Shown here: piece by piece, positions 25,791 to 35,262 of the stretch
Layout of the letters: the number at the start of each line of letters is the position of its first letter
Numbering within the stretch: position 1 is the stretch's first letter
Assembly: GCA_965214875.1 (NCBI GenBank)
Contig: OZ243980.1
Location: 1,488,001 to 1,552,000 of the forward strand
From: CBDAUN01 sp965214875
GTDB lineage: Bacteria; Pseudomonadota; Gammaproteobacteria; Arenicellales; JAJDZL01
Reading direction: 5' to 3'
Length of the DNA stretch: 64,000 nucleotides
The notes under the pieces: generated by a model
The model's input: the letters and a program-made list of their open reading frames with translations, nothing else
Database searches by the model: none
What the model was told of the DNA's origin: nothing
Made by a program: the position numbers and the translations under genes

Positions 25791-25889
25791 TGCAGATCTC
25801 AATTTTTCGCTCCGCATTTTTCAGAGAAGCTCGGAGAACACGCAAACTTTGATCGCTCGGCCGTCGATTTCAGCAATGGCGGACGAAGC

Positions 25890-26411
25890 ATGCAGGAGAT
25901 AGCCATGACAGTTCGGACTGCAGAACTCGTATTCGCCATACTGCTCGCGTTGTGCTCAATTGGTCTGATGATCAAAAGTGCCGAGCTCAGAATCGATTGG
26001 GTGCCCGGCCGCGGCCCGGGATCAGGAGCTTGGCCGTTCTGGCTGTCAGCAGGCATGCTGCTCGCATGCATTGCCACGATCTATAGATGGTTCCGGAAGA
26101 TTACGCCGGAATCGAACAACCTTGAACCCTACATGACGCGCGAGACCGCTTTTCTGGTGGGAATTTCAGCTGGCTCTATCGTCTTTCTGCTAGTGGTGAC
26201 TCATCTGCTCGGAATCTATGTCGCGCTGTTTCTCTTTTTGCTGTTCTACCTTAAGTTTATCGGTCATCACTCATGGCTGACAACATTTGCGCTCACACTC
26301 ATTGTGCCAATATCCATTTTCTGCCTTTTTGAATGGGCGTTGAAGATACCTCTGCCAAAGTCGGTTACCGAACCGATGTTCTATCCGATCTACGATTTGA
26401 TGTATTCGTAA
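25890..26411 (+). CDS. tctB: Tripartite tricarboxylate transporter small membrane subunit TctB
   Basis: A 173-residue membrane protein with four helices (LVFAILLALCSIGLMI, FWLSAGMLLACIATIY, FLVGISAGSIVFLLVV-THLLGIYVALFLFLLFYL, ALTLIVPISIFCLFEWAL). The motif GPGSGAWPFWLSAGML after the first helix is characteristic of TctB/DUF1468, and LPKSVTEP near the C-terminus resembles the usual LP(x)G end. Lies between tctC and tctA in standard order, 49 bases before tctA. Confidence 0.9.
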   Translation: MQEIAMTVRTAELVFAILLALCSIGLMIKSAELRIDWVPGRGPGSGAWPFWLSAGMLLACIATIYRWFRKITPESNNLEPYMTRETAFLVGISAGSIVFLLVVTHLLGIYVALFLFLLFYLKFIGHHSWLTTFALTLIVPISIFCLFEWALKIPLPKSVTEPMFYPIYDLMYS

Positions 26412-26460
26412 TGCGGCAACAGATGAAACTTTCGCTGAAATACGAAAACGCAATATAGCC

Positions 26461-27990
26461 ATGGAAACGATTCTGGTACACCTTGCTGGTGGGCTTGCGC
26501 AGGCGGTTGAGCCGCTTAATCTGACCATGATCATTGTCGGATGCACATTAGGTCTGCTCATTGGCGCTATGCCCGGCCTCGGCTCAGTCAATGGCGTTGC
26601 CATTCTTTTGCCGATCACTTTTCTGGTGCCGCCAACCTCGGCCATCATCTTTCTTGCCGCAATCTACTATGGCGCGATGTATGGAGGTGCGATCAGCTCG
26701 ATAACGCTTGGCATTCCAGGCGCTTCGACTGCAGTGGCGACGGTATTTGATGGCAGGCCACTTGCCCAGGCGGGCCATGCAGATCGCGCGCTTACCGCTG
26801 CGGCACTGGCTTCATTCATTGGCGGAACCATTTCAGTCGTGCTGTTTACTGCGTTCGCGCCGCCGCTTGCTTCATTTGCGCTGAAGTTCGGACCGCCAGA
26901 AGAGTTCGCTCTGATGGTGATGGCCTTTGCCACATTTATTGGTCTTGGTGGCGATGATATTCCAAAGACCGTGTTTTCGATTTTGATCGGACTTGTTCTG
27001 GCTGCTGTCGGACTTGACATTATTTCGGGGCAGCCGCGTCTTATTTTCGGAGATATTGACGGGTTTCTTCATGGCATCAATTTTTTAGTGCTCGCCATCG
27101 GCATCTACGGCATCGGTGAGATGCTTTGGACTTTGGAGACCACCAAGGGCAAAGTGATGGTGCACAAGGTCTTGATCTCATGGAGCCGGATGAAGCATAA
27201 CTTCAAGGATCTATCGTACTATATCAAGACCACCACCTTAGGTTCGATGCTCGGCTATTTCGTCGGAACGCTTCCTGCGGCCGGCGCGACTCCAGCCTCG
27301 CTGATGTCATACGGTCTGGCAAAGACCTTCAGCAAGGATCCTGACAGTTTCGGCAAGGGCAATGTGTCGGGTGTTGCGGCGCCCGAAGCGGCAAACAATG
27401 CCGCTTCTACTGGCTCGATGCTGCCGATGATCACGCTGGGCATTCCTGGCTCGCCTACGACCGCCATCTTGCTCGGCGGCATGATTATCTGGGGGTTGAG
27501 GCCGGGGCCGCTTTTGTTTACGGAAAATCCTGAATTTGTCTGGGGTCTAATCGGGTCGCTGTATATTGCAAACTTTGCCACTTTGTTGATCAACTTGGCA
27601 TTTATTCCGTTATTCGTCAAGATCCTTACACTGCCATTCAGCATCTTGGCTCCGGTCATCTACATTTTGTGCGTGGTCGGAGGCTATGCGCCGACACAGA
27701 CAATGCATGACGTATGGCTTATGCTGCTATTCGGCGTGGCCGGCTATTTGCTGAGGAAGCTCAACTACCCGGTCGCGCCGGCGGTGTTGGCGATTGTGCT
27801 TGGTCCGCTAGCTGAACGGTCCATGAGGCAGTCGCTGCTAGCCTCTCAGGGCGATGTCAGCATTTTTATCACGCGACCGATATCGGGCATTTGCATTGCA
27901 ATTGCGCTGGCGCTGATCTGCTACCCGCTGTATCAAAAGTTTGCTCGTCGAAAGCGCGAAAATCTCGGCATGGACGCCGGACAGGGGTAG
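26461..27990 (+). CDS. tctA: Tripartite tricarboxylate transporter large membrane subunit TctA
   Basis: A 509-residue protein with about twelve membrane helices, the translocating subunit of the TTT system. The family signature GAMPGLGSVNGVAILLP lies near residue 40, followed by YYGAMYGGAISSITLGIPG and, in the second half, the related FVGTLPAAGATPASLMSYG and MLPMITLGIPGSPTTAILLGG, reflecting the internal duplication of TctA. Works with TctB and the TctC binding protein in sodium or proton driven uptake of a carboxylate. Confidence 0.95.
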   Translation: METILVHLAGGLAQAVEPLNLTMIIVGCTLGLLIGAMPGLGSVNGVAILLPITFLVPPTSAIIFLAAIYYGAMYGGAISSITLGIPGASTAVATVFDGRPLAQAGHADRALTAAALASFIGGTISVVLFTAFAPPLASFALKFGPPEEFALMVMAFATFIGLGGDDIPKTVFSILIGLVLAAVGLDIISGQPRLIFGDIDGFLHGINFLVLAIGIYGIGEMLWTLETTKGKVMVHKVLISWSRMKHNFKDLSYYIKTTTLGSMLGYFVGTLPAAGATPASLMSYGLAKTFSKDPDSFGKGNVSGVAAPEAANNAASTGSMLPMITLGIPGSPTTAILLGGMIIWGLRPGPLLFTENPEFVWGLIGSLYIANFATLLINLAFIPLFVKILTLPFSILAPVIYILCVVGGYAPTQTMHDVWLMLLFGVAGYLLRKLNYPVAPAVLAIVLGPLAERSMRQSLLASQGDVSIFITRPISGICIAIALALICYPLYQKFARRKRENLGMDAGQG

Positions 27991-28067
27991 GCCGCTGAGG
28001 CCTATTGCTGTCATCGACAGTCAAAATGCGTCTGAATTAATCGTGTGAGAGCCGCAGGCCACGACCC

Positions 28068-28763
28068 ATGAATACCGCAGCATTTGAACTTCTGGACCCT
28101 ATTCCAGAAGCGCTGACCTTGAAAGTGTCGGTGTATAAGGCGATACGCGAAGCGATTGGCAACATGGATATCTACTCCAGCCGCCAGCCGCTGAAGCTGG
28201 ATGAGCGAATGCTGGCGAAGACGCTTGGCGTCAGCAGAACCCCGGTGCGCGAAGCCATATCGCTGCTCGAACAAGAAGGTCTAGTCAAAACGCATTCGCG
28301 ACATGGAACTTTTGTGGTTAGAAAGAATAAATCGGAGATACTCGAAATCGTATATGTCTGGGCAGGGCTTGAAAGCGTAGCGGCACGCCTTGCGACTAAG
28401 AATGCCAGCGATGACGAAATCGAGTCGCTGCGCCGGATGTTTGTTACCTTCGAAGGCCGCAATGTGGCACAAGCCAAGATTGACGAATATTCCAAGACCA
28501 ATATTGAATTTCACAAGCGACTGATCGAGCTCAGTCGCAGCGAACTGCTGAATGAGCTTACCGACCGGCTGTTCATGCATATGCGAGCTATTAGAAGAAC
28601 CACGATCGGCGAGCGGGACCGGGCGGTCAAATCGGTGATCGACCATATGCGGATCATCCATGCACTGGAAGTGCGCGATGCCTGCTTGGCGGAGCGGCTG
28701 GTACGCGAGCATGCGATGAATTTAGCCATGCACATCGAAATGCATGTGGACTACCTGGATTGA
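28068..28763 (+). CDS. GntR family regulator, FCD domain
   Basis: A 231-residue transcription factor with an N-terminal winged helix-turn-helix (KLDERMLAKTLGVSRTPVRE, AISLLEQEGLVKTHSRHGTF) and an all-helical FCD effector domain with the metal/ligand-type residues in FHKRLIELSR and VIDHMRIIHALEVRD. FCD regulators respond to organic acids. Its position between the transporter and the enzyme genes on the same strand argues that it controls this cluster; the palindrome at 24647-24671 is the best operator candidate. No similar site is evident directly upstream of this gene. Confidence 0.92.
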   Translation: MNTAAFELLDPIPEALTLKVSVYKAIREAIGNMDIYSSRQPLKLDERMLAKTLGVSRTPVREAISLLEQEGLVKTHSRHGTFVVRKNKSEILEIVYVWAGLESVAARLATKNASDDEIESLRRMFVTFEGRNVAQAKIDEYSKTNIEFHKRLIELSRSELLNELTDRLFMHMRAIRRTTIGERDRAVKSVIDHMRIIHALEVRDACLAERLVREHAMNLAMHIEMHVDYLD

Positions 28764-28803
28764 ACAATATTGACCAATTATAGTGATAGAGGATAACGAT
28801 TAA

Positions 28804-30543
28804 ATGAACGACATAAGCAAAGACACCGCAACCGATACATTGGTCCAAAAGGATAAAAGCGGCAAAGTCATTTCAGGGGGTCATCTAGTCGCCAAGGCGC
28901 TCGCTAGCGAGGGCGTGGACACCATCTTCACGCTATGCGGCGGGCACATCATCGACATTTATGATGGATGCATCGACGAAGGAATCCGCATCGTGGACGT
29001 ACGGCATGAGCAGACTGCTGCTCATGCCGCCGACGGCTATGCCCGCCAGACCGGCAAGCTCGGTTGCGTTGTCACGACTGCAGGCCCCGGCTGCACCAAT
29101 GCGGTAACCGGTGTTGCTACAGCCTTTCGGTCCGAAAGTCCGATTTTGCATATTGGAGGTCAAAGCTCTTTGACGCAGCATAGGATGGGGTCTTTGCAAG
29201 ATTTGCCGCACGTCGACATGATGACTCCGATCACGAAGTTTGCGTCGGGCGTGTTCTCGACCGAACGGGTGGCCGATATGGTCTGCATGGCTGTGCGCGA
29301 ATGCTTCAACGGAGCATATGGACCTTCCTATCTCGAAATCCCGCGCGACATTCTTGATGCTGAGATTCCAATCGACAAGGCTGTCATTCCCAAGCCTGGC
29401 CACTATCGGGCATCGGTCAAGTCGATTGGCGACCCTGACGACATTGAGCGGCTTGCAGAAATTTTGATTGGCTCCAAGCGCCCCGCAGTGCTTTTCGGCC
29501 AGCAAGTATGGGCTTCGCAAGGGCATGAGCAGGCGATCGAATTCGTTCGCGCACTTGATATTCCCGCCTACATGAATGGAGCTAGTCGCGGGATGCTCCC
29601 GGAAAGCGACCCGCACCATTTCGATCGTACTCGCCGAGACGCTTTTTCTAATGCTGATGTCATTCTCATAGTCGGTACGCCGTTCGATTTTCGCATGGGG
29701 TACGGAAAGCGCATTTCAAGCGAACTGACGCTTGTACAAATTGACCAAAGCTATGCCACGGTTGGCAAGAACCGCGATATTGATTTGGGCATTGCCGGTG
29801 ACCCGGGTGGAATCTTGGCCGCTGTTGCGCAATCGGCCAGTGGTCGGATAAGTCAGCAGGCGAAGCAAGAGCGTCAAGCATGGATGAAGCAACTGCGCGA
29901 GATCGAAGGCAAAAAGCTGGAAAAGCTGATGCCGATGTTCACCACGGATCAAAATCCCATTCATCCGTATCGTCTGGCCTATGAAATCAACCAGTTTCTT
30001 GGCGATGACACCATATACATCGGTGATGGTGGCGATATCGTGACTATTTCAGCGCAAGCCGTGCGGCCACGCAACCCAGGCCAATGGATGGACCCGGGAG
30101 CGCTTGGTTCGCTTGGTGTCGGAACCGGCTTTGCAATGGCCGCGAAACTAGCGCACCCGAACAAAGAGGTTGTGTGTCTGTATGGAGATGGATCTTTCGG
30201 CATGACTGCGTTCGATATGGAGACATCGCAGCGCTTTGGCGCTCCTTATCTTGCCGTTGTCGGTAACAACTCTGCTATGAACCAGATCCGCTATGGGCAG
30301 ATTACCAAGTATGGCATGGAACGCGGCGATGTGGGCAACAAGCTTGGAGATGTGCCGTTTAGCAAGTTTGCGGAAATGATCGGGGGGTATGGCGAAGAGG
30401 TCCATCAGGCAAGCGAGATACAGCCGGCGTTGCAACGTGCTAGGGAAACGATTGCGCGGACCGGCAAGTGCGCGGTCATCAATGTCTGGGTCGACCCGAA
30501 CGAATATGCTCCGGGCACCAAGGCTCAAACCATGTACAAGTAA
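28804..30543 (+). CDS. ThDP-dependent lyase (2-hydroxyacyl-CoA lyase / oxalyl-CoA decarboxylase-like)
   Basis: A 579-residue thiamine diphosphate enzyme of the acetolactate synthase superfamily. The cofactor-activating Glu is in VDVRHEQTAAHAADGYAR (Glu69) and the ThDP/Mg motif is GDGSFGMTAFDM ending in VVGNN. The region GASRGMLPESDPHHF resembles 2-hydroxyacyl-CoA lyases and oxalyl-CoA decarboxylases. The Tyr-Glu pair that follows the substrate loop in oxalyl-CoA decarboxylase is not present (SLQDLPHVDM instead), so a lyase that cleaves a 2-hydroxyacyl-CoA, or makes one in reverse, is at least as likely. A family III CoA-transferase follows directly, supporting a CoA-thioester substrate. Biosynthetic acetolactate synthase is unlikely in this context. 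Confidence 0.82.
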   Translation: MNDISKDTATDTLVQKDKSGKVISGGHLVAKALASEGVDTIFTLCGGHIIDIYDGCIDEGIRIVDVRHEQTAAHAADGYARQTGKLGCVVTTAGPGCTNAVTGVATAFRSESPILHIGGQSSLTQHRMGSLQDLPHVDMMTPITKFASGVFSTERVADMVCMAVRECFNGAYGPSYLEIPRDILDAEIPIDKAVIPKPGHYRASVKSIGDPDDIERLAEILIGSKRPAVLFGQQVWASQGHEQAIEFVRALDIPAYMNGASRGMLPESDPHHFDRTRRDAFSNADVILIVGTPFDFRMGYGKRISSELTLVQIDQSYATVGKNRDIDLGIAGDPGGILAAVAQSASGRISQQAKQERQAWMKQLREIEGKKLEKLMPMFTTDQNPIHPYRLAYEINQFLGDDTIYIGDGGDIVTISAQAVRPRNPGQWMDPGALGSLGVGTGFAMAAKLAHPNKEVVCLYGDGSFGMTAFDMETSQRFGAPYLAVVGNNSAMNQIRYGQITKYGMERGDVGNKLGDVPFSKFAEMIGGYGEEVHQASEIQPALQRARETIARTGKCAVINVWVDPNEYAPGTKAQTMYK

Positions 30544-30576
30544 TGTCAACTTATTAGCGTGTCGGAGTACGTGCCC

Positions 30577-31821
30577 ATGAAGGCTCTTGATGGAGTAAAG
30601 ATCCTAGATTTCACCCATGTCCAGTCAGGTCCGACCTGTACTCAGCTTCTGGCCTGGTTTGGTGCGGATGTCATTAAGGTCGAGCGTCCCGGAGTCGGTG
30701 ATGCAACGCGCAAGCAGCTGGTTGACATTCCCGATGCGGATTCGCTCTACTTCACCATGCTCAATCATAACAAGCGCTCATTGACCTTGAATACCAAGAC
30801 TGAGCAAGGCAAGGAGGCATTGGAGCGACTGATCAAAGAGTGCGATGTGCTGGTTGAAAACTTCGCGCCCGGCGCTCTTGATCGAATGGGCTTCGGATGG
30901 GACCGGGTGCAGAAAATAAATCCGAGGATGATCATGGCTTCGGTCAAGGGTTTTGGTCCCGGACCGTACGAGAATTGCAAAGTCTATGAAAATGTCGCGC
31001 AATGTGCCGGTGGTAGTGCTTCTACGACCGGATTTCGCGAGGGTCCGCCGCTGGTAACCGCGGCGCAAGTTGGCGACTCTGGCACTGGGCTTCATCTGGC
31101 ATTGGGAATTGTCACGGCGCTCTATCATCGGGAAAAATCAGGCAAAGGCCAGCGTGTCATGGCGGCAATGCAGGATGGGGTGCTCAACCTTTGCAGAGTC
31201 AAGTTGCGTGACCAGCAGCGACTTGCGGCAGGTCCGTTGAAGGAGTATTCGCAATATGGCGAAGGCGTTCCGTTTGGCGGGGCGACCCCGCGAGCAGGGA
31301 ACGACTCAGGCGGAGGACAGCCTGGCCGCATACTGAAGTGCAAGGGTTGGGAGAACGACCCCGATGCATATACCTACTTCATTACGCAAGCGGCGGTCTG
31401 GCAGCAGATTTGCGATGTAATCAGCAAGCCCGAGTGGAAAGAAGATCCCGATTATGCGACACCAGATGCTCGCTTGCCCAGACTCAATGAGGTATTCGGG
31501 GCAATCGAACGGTGGACGATGACTAAGACAAAGTTTGAAGTCATGGATATCTGCAACCCGCTGAATATTCCGGTTGGTCCAATACTATCGATGAGGGAAT
31601 TGGCGGAGGAGCCGTCGTTGCGACGTACTGGCACTGTGGTTGAGGTGGATCACCCCGAGCGCGGCAAGTATCTGACGGTGGGCTGCCCGGTCAAGTTGTC
31701 TGATTCGCCTGCCGAGGTGACACGCTCGCCGTTGCTTGGCGAGCATAGCGATGAAGTGCTGATGGAGCTGGGCTACTCTGAATCGGATATTCGCAGGATG
31801 CGTGAAACTGGCGTCATCTGA
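30577..31821 (+). CDS. Family III CoA-transferase (formyl-CoA transferase/CaiB-like)
   Basis: A 414-residue class III CoA-transferase. ATG 30577 is preferred because GGAG lies 9 bases upstream and the protein then starts MKALDGVKILDFTHVQSGP as formyl-CoA transferases do; GTG 30559 is an alternative. The catalytic Asp is in QVGDSGTGLHLALG (Asp167, matching the position of Asp169 in the Oxalobacter enzyme), and DVIKVERPGVGD, NKRSLTLN and DVLVENFAPGALDRMG are standard. It would load an incoming carboxylic acid with CoA from a donor such as formyl-CoA. Placement between the ThDP lyase and a formyl-handling protein makes a formyl-CoA cycle likely; the acceptor acid is unknown. Confidence 0.88.
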   Translation: MKALDGVKILDFTHVQSGPTCTQLLAWFGADVIKVERPGVGDATRKQLVDIPDADSLYFTMLNHNKRSLTLNTKTEQGKEALERLIKECDVLVENFAPGALDRMGFGWDRVQKINPRMIMASVKGFGPGPYENCKVYENVAQCAGGSASTTGFREGPPLVTAAQVGDSGTGLHLALGIVTALYHREKSGKGQRVMAAMQDGVLNLCRVKLRDQQRLAAGPLKEYSQYGEGVPFGGATPRAGNDSGGGQPGRILKCKGWENDPDAYTYFITQAAVWQQICDVISKPEWKEDPDYATPDARLPRLNEVFGAIERWTMTKTKFEVMDICNPLNIPVGPILSMRELAEEPSLRRTGTVVEVDHPERGKYLTVGCPVKLSDSPAEVTRSPLLGEHSDEVLMELGYSESDIRRMRETGVI

Positions 31822-31898
31822 TGATTGCAGGGTAGCGCGATTAGCCGCGAGCTCTATCACGCAGCGTTTGAACTTTAGCTCGCAAGGAGATTGGATAA

Positions 31899-32810
31899 AT
31901 GAGAATTGTTGTTCACGGACAGCAGGCATTCGGGCGCGCGGTGCTTGAAAAGTTGCTCGATCGAGGGGAAGATGTCGTGGCAGTTTGCACGGCGCCGGAC
32001 AAGGAAGGCCGTCCGGTAGACACGCTGAAAGAACTGGCGCTAGAAAAAGGGCTTGAAGTGCATCAGCCATCTTCGTGGAAGGCCGACGAGGCGGTAGAGC
32101 TGATGAAGTCGTTTAATGCAGACCTATGCATGATGGCGTATGTGCTGCTTTTTGTCCCTTCAGCGGTGCTTAATGTTCCGAAACATGGCTCGTTTCAATA
32201 TCATCCATCGTTGCTTCCCATGCATCGGGGGCCATCATCGATAAATTGGCCTATCGCGATGGGTGCGACCCAAACCGGACTGTCCATCTTTTGGCCTGAC
32301 GATGGTTTGGATGAAGGCCCGATACTCATGCAAAAGACATGCGAAATCGGACCCGACGAGACGCTAGGCGATATCTACTTCAAAAAACTCTTCCCGATGG
32401 GGGTCGAAGCGATGATTGAATCGCTCGATTTGGTACGAGCGGGCATGGCGCCGCGAATTGAGCAAAATCTTTCAGATGGCTCGTACGAGTCATGGTTTGG
32501 CAAGGAAGAAGCTCAGATTGATTGGACTGCGCCGATTGCCAATGTCTACAACATGATTCGTGCGGCGAATCCCCAGCCTGGCGCATGGACCACGCGAAAT
32601 GGTTCGGAGGTCAAAATTTACAACTGCTCCAAGCAAGATGGTGCGGGCAATCCTGGTGAAGTGATCGGGCTGGATGACAGCAGCTTTGAAGTGGCTGCCG
32701 TCGGCGGTTCCATTCGGATACATAAGGTTCGCGCCTCCGCTGGCAAGGTTTCAGCAGGAGAGTATGCGTCGGAATCTGCACTGAGCATTGGCGAAGTTCT
32801 AGGCCGGTAG
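31899..32810 (+). CDS. 10-formyltetrahydrofolate hydrolase-like formyltransferase-fold protein
   Basis: A 303-residue protein with the methionyl-tRNA formyltransferase fold, preceded by AAGGAG. It resembles the N-terminal hydrolase domain of 10-formyl-THF dehydrogenase more than Fmt: it has FQYHPSLLPMHRGPSSINW and SIFWPDDGLDEGPILMQ, followed by a C-terminal Fmt_C-like half. The active His and Asp are His102 and Asp138, with the same 36-residue spacing as in that enzyme; the Asn of Fmt (NxH) is Gln. It could cleave or transfer the formyl group of 10-formyl-THF, or exchange it with formyl-CoA. Last gene of the TctC-to-here cluster, 77 bases after the CoA-transferase. Confidence 0.75.
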   Translation: MRIVVHGQQAFGRAVLEKLLDRGEDVVAVCTAPDKEGRPVDTLKELALEKGLEVHQPSSWKADEAVELMKSFNADLCMMAYVLLFVPSAVLNVPKHGSFQYHPSLLPMHRGPSSINWPIAMGATQTGLSIFWPDDGLDEGPILMQKTCEIGPDETLGDIYFKKLFPMGVEAMIESLDLVRAGMAPRIEQNLSDGSYESWFGKEEAQIDWTAPIANVYNMIRAANPQPGAWTTRNGSEVKIYNCSKQDGAGNPGEVIGLDDSSFEVAAVGGSIRIHKVRASAGKVSAGEYASESALSIGEVLGR

Positions 32811-32957
32811 AATCCGGCCAAGAACTCCAACCTCATCTAGTTGTTGCCACGAGCCGCGGATTGCGCCGATCTTACGCGGCCTCACTGTGCGAGACGGCTA
32901 TCGCTTTAACAGGCAGCGATACAGTTCACCCAAGCGCAGGTCGAAGGCGGGTTGACC

Positions 32958-34729
32958 ATGCAATACTTTCAGACACAGGGCAACGGCGATTCTGCAGATC
33001 ATTATTCGCCTGCGCTTTGGGATAATGTTGCTAATCGTGTTCTGAATGAATTCAGAGATTTCTACCGCCAATTTCAAAAAATACCTAAACTATCGAACTA
33101 GCTTTCGAAAGACGGGACCACACCCGCTCACTACGTCTGAGTAGCCGGCGATTGCGGCTTTGCAGCATCAGCATTCGCGATTTCAGCCCCTATCTTGCGC
33201 AGGAGTTTCCAGATCTTGCGGCCGCCGAACCGTTATGGAAAAAGTCGAGAATCGATACCTTGAAATGGTGGAAGGCGATTACACTGCTGACTTTTCGTTT
33301 GCCTATCTGCACTCGATTCGCCGCACAATCTATCGGGGCGAATGGCGCATCGAAGACTATGCCAGCTACCGTAACAAGTATCAGACTGATGAGGTGATGG
33401 ACGATCAGATCGTTCGCTACGCGATTGAAGGCGAGCTGACGGCCGAGACAGTCAAGAAAATTTTGGCAATGGAAGTTTTTCGAGCGTCTTTCGAGGATAT
33501 TGATCGGGATGCCGATCGAATCGTAAAGCATGCATATCGAAACCTTGATCTCGAATCTCGTCTCGCGAATTCACCAATGACCATCGAAATGTTTCTGGCT
33601 GGTTTCTACCGCAATCTAGGCGCCTATCTCGTTGGACGAGTTACTTTCGACAACAAGCGCTATCGCCCATTCATTATCGCTTTGCTAAATGGCGACCATG
33701 GCAGCTATGTGGATGCATTGATAAACCTATGCGCATAACATGTTCAGTTCGACGTTAGGCCAATTTCAATGTGACCAATTTCTACTCTCACGAATTGTGC
33801 CGGTTTTTACGCAGCATCATGCCGAAACGTTCGCTGGGCCCGCACTATTCGACGATCGGGTGCAACCATTTGGGAAAAGTGGCAGTGATGGCTGAATTGC
33901 AAGGTGAATTTGCATCCCATCGCGAACCGATGAATGTAGCCCCCGGAAAGCCGGGAACGGTGGCCATTGCATTTTGCATGCCTCAGTCGGCATATGTTCT
34001 CAAGGTTATTCGCGATATGCCGGCAGGCGACTACAAGTGGGGCAAGTTTGAAGGCACGGCATCGGTGCTTCGAAAATATAACAGGGTGCACGAAATCAAC
34101 CGCATGGACAGCATGCTGGATACGATGATTTTCTATAATCTTCTACTGAAGATTTCATGGTTCGCGCCTGAGTTGCTGAGTCTGCTTCTTGCTGACGCAA
34201 GCGAGAGCGTGGTGCTTGATGATGAAGCGCTGGTGTTCAAATATCTGGTTGTGCAGCGCAAGTTAACCCCATTGCCGATCTATCTTGAGAACGCAGCACC
34301 TCATCAAGCTGCCATAGCAATGAGCAATCTGGGATATTGCATCAAGAATATGCTGCAGGCAACATTTTCAATCGCGATCTTGATGCGCGCAATTATGGCG
34401 TATCTTCCTATTTGAAGGTCTATCTGTACGACTATGATGCGCTGGAAGATCTCACCAATGTCAGGATACGCACCAACTCCGACCGGGTTGACGGAGAGGA
34501 GGATGTGCCGGAGTGGTATTTCGAAGACGGCGTAGCATTCTTGCCGGAAGAGCTTGTTGTCGGCTTATGTTTGCCGCATCGGGATTTGCGTCGCCGATTT
34601 TCGGCCGAGCATGCTTCGTTGCTCGAGATGAGCTACTGGAAATCGGTGCAAGAAGACTTGCTGGTCGGCAAAGTGCCGCCGGTGAGCGTCTATCCGGATT
34701 CGGAGCGGTTGACGGATACGGACGCTTGA
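32958..34729 (+). pseudogene. aceK: Isocitrate dehydrogenase kinase/phosphatase AceK, multiply frameshifted
   Basis: The region is one AceK gene broken into at least five frame segments: 32958-33101 (NEFRDFYRQFQK), a piece near 33150-33225 (SIRDFSPYLAQEF), 33226-33738 (AGFYRNLGAYLVGRVTFDNK), 33771-34370 (GTVAIAFCMPQSAYVLKVIRD, the ATP-binding region) and 34337-34729 (AGNIFNRDLDARNYGV, then VYLYDYDALEDLTNV with the two catalytic Asp residues, PEWYFEDGVAFLPEE). The order and spacing match full-length AceK (about 570 residues). AceK switches isocitrate dehydrogenase off by phosphorylation to direct carbon into the glyoxylate bypass. With four or more indels at ordinary sequence it is a decayed gene rather than one sequencing error. 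Confidence 0.88.
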
Positions 34730-34740
34730 CGGCCTCCTGG

Positions 34741-35118
34741 CTAGACCGGCAGCGTGAAAATCCACCGGTCGATAGCCCAGATCGTCGCATAGTAGACGGC
34801 CAGCAGTTGGGCGAGCATAACGGCTGTTCCGCTCCAGCGGACCAGCGTTGCGCTTTGGGAGGTGAATTCGCCATTGCGGTGCATTGCGACCCATTGAGCT
34901 AGCCGTTGATGCATCCAAGCCGGTGCGCCGCCGATGACGATGCCGCAAAATAGCAGGCCGCAAAGCACAAAGAGCAGTCCTTTCCACTGAAAAAGATGTT
35001 TCCAGGCATCGTTTTGCCAGACAATGAAAAACGTCACGCCAATAAATGCCATGGCTGCGAAGTTGAGCGTGGCTCGTTTTGCTACGGAATAAACCAGATT
35101 TTTCGGCAGTGAGCGCAT
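34741..35118 (-). CDS. Hypothetical membrane protein
   Basis: A 125-residue protein with three predicted membrane helices (ATLNFAAMAFIGVTFFIVW, GLLFVLCGLLFCGIVIG, AVMLAQLLAVYYATIWAI) and a short basic N-terminus (MRSLPKNLVYSVAKRA). It has no motif I recognise. It is convergent with the aceK pseudogene, 11 bases apart, and is followed upstream by an IS481 remnant. Coding is supported by length, composition and a well-formed hydrophobic pattern. Confidence 0.6.
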   Translation of the reverse strand: MRSLPKNLVYSVAKRATLNFAAMAFIGVTFFIVWQNDAWKHLFQWKGLLFVLCGLLFCGIVIGGAPAWMHQRLAQWVAMHRNGEFTSQSATLVRWSGTAVMLAQLLAVYYATIWAIDRWIFTLPV

Positions 35119-35262
35119 TATCTCCTTAAAATCGCGTTAGGGAGGCTGAAAAAGGGAAGAAAATCTTGCATGCAATAATCGGTGTTTTACATGAAACAAC
35201 CTTTCACGTGTTGGGTGAATCGGATTGAGGCAAGGCTTTACGGCTATCCTAATCACACACAA

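Noticed and set aside
28804..31821. Naming the pair oxc-frc (oxalate degradation) outright
   Set aside because: The Tyr-Glu residues of oxalyl-CoA decarboxylase are not present in the lyase; a 2-hydroxyacyl-CoA lyase fits as well.
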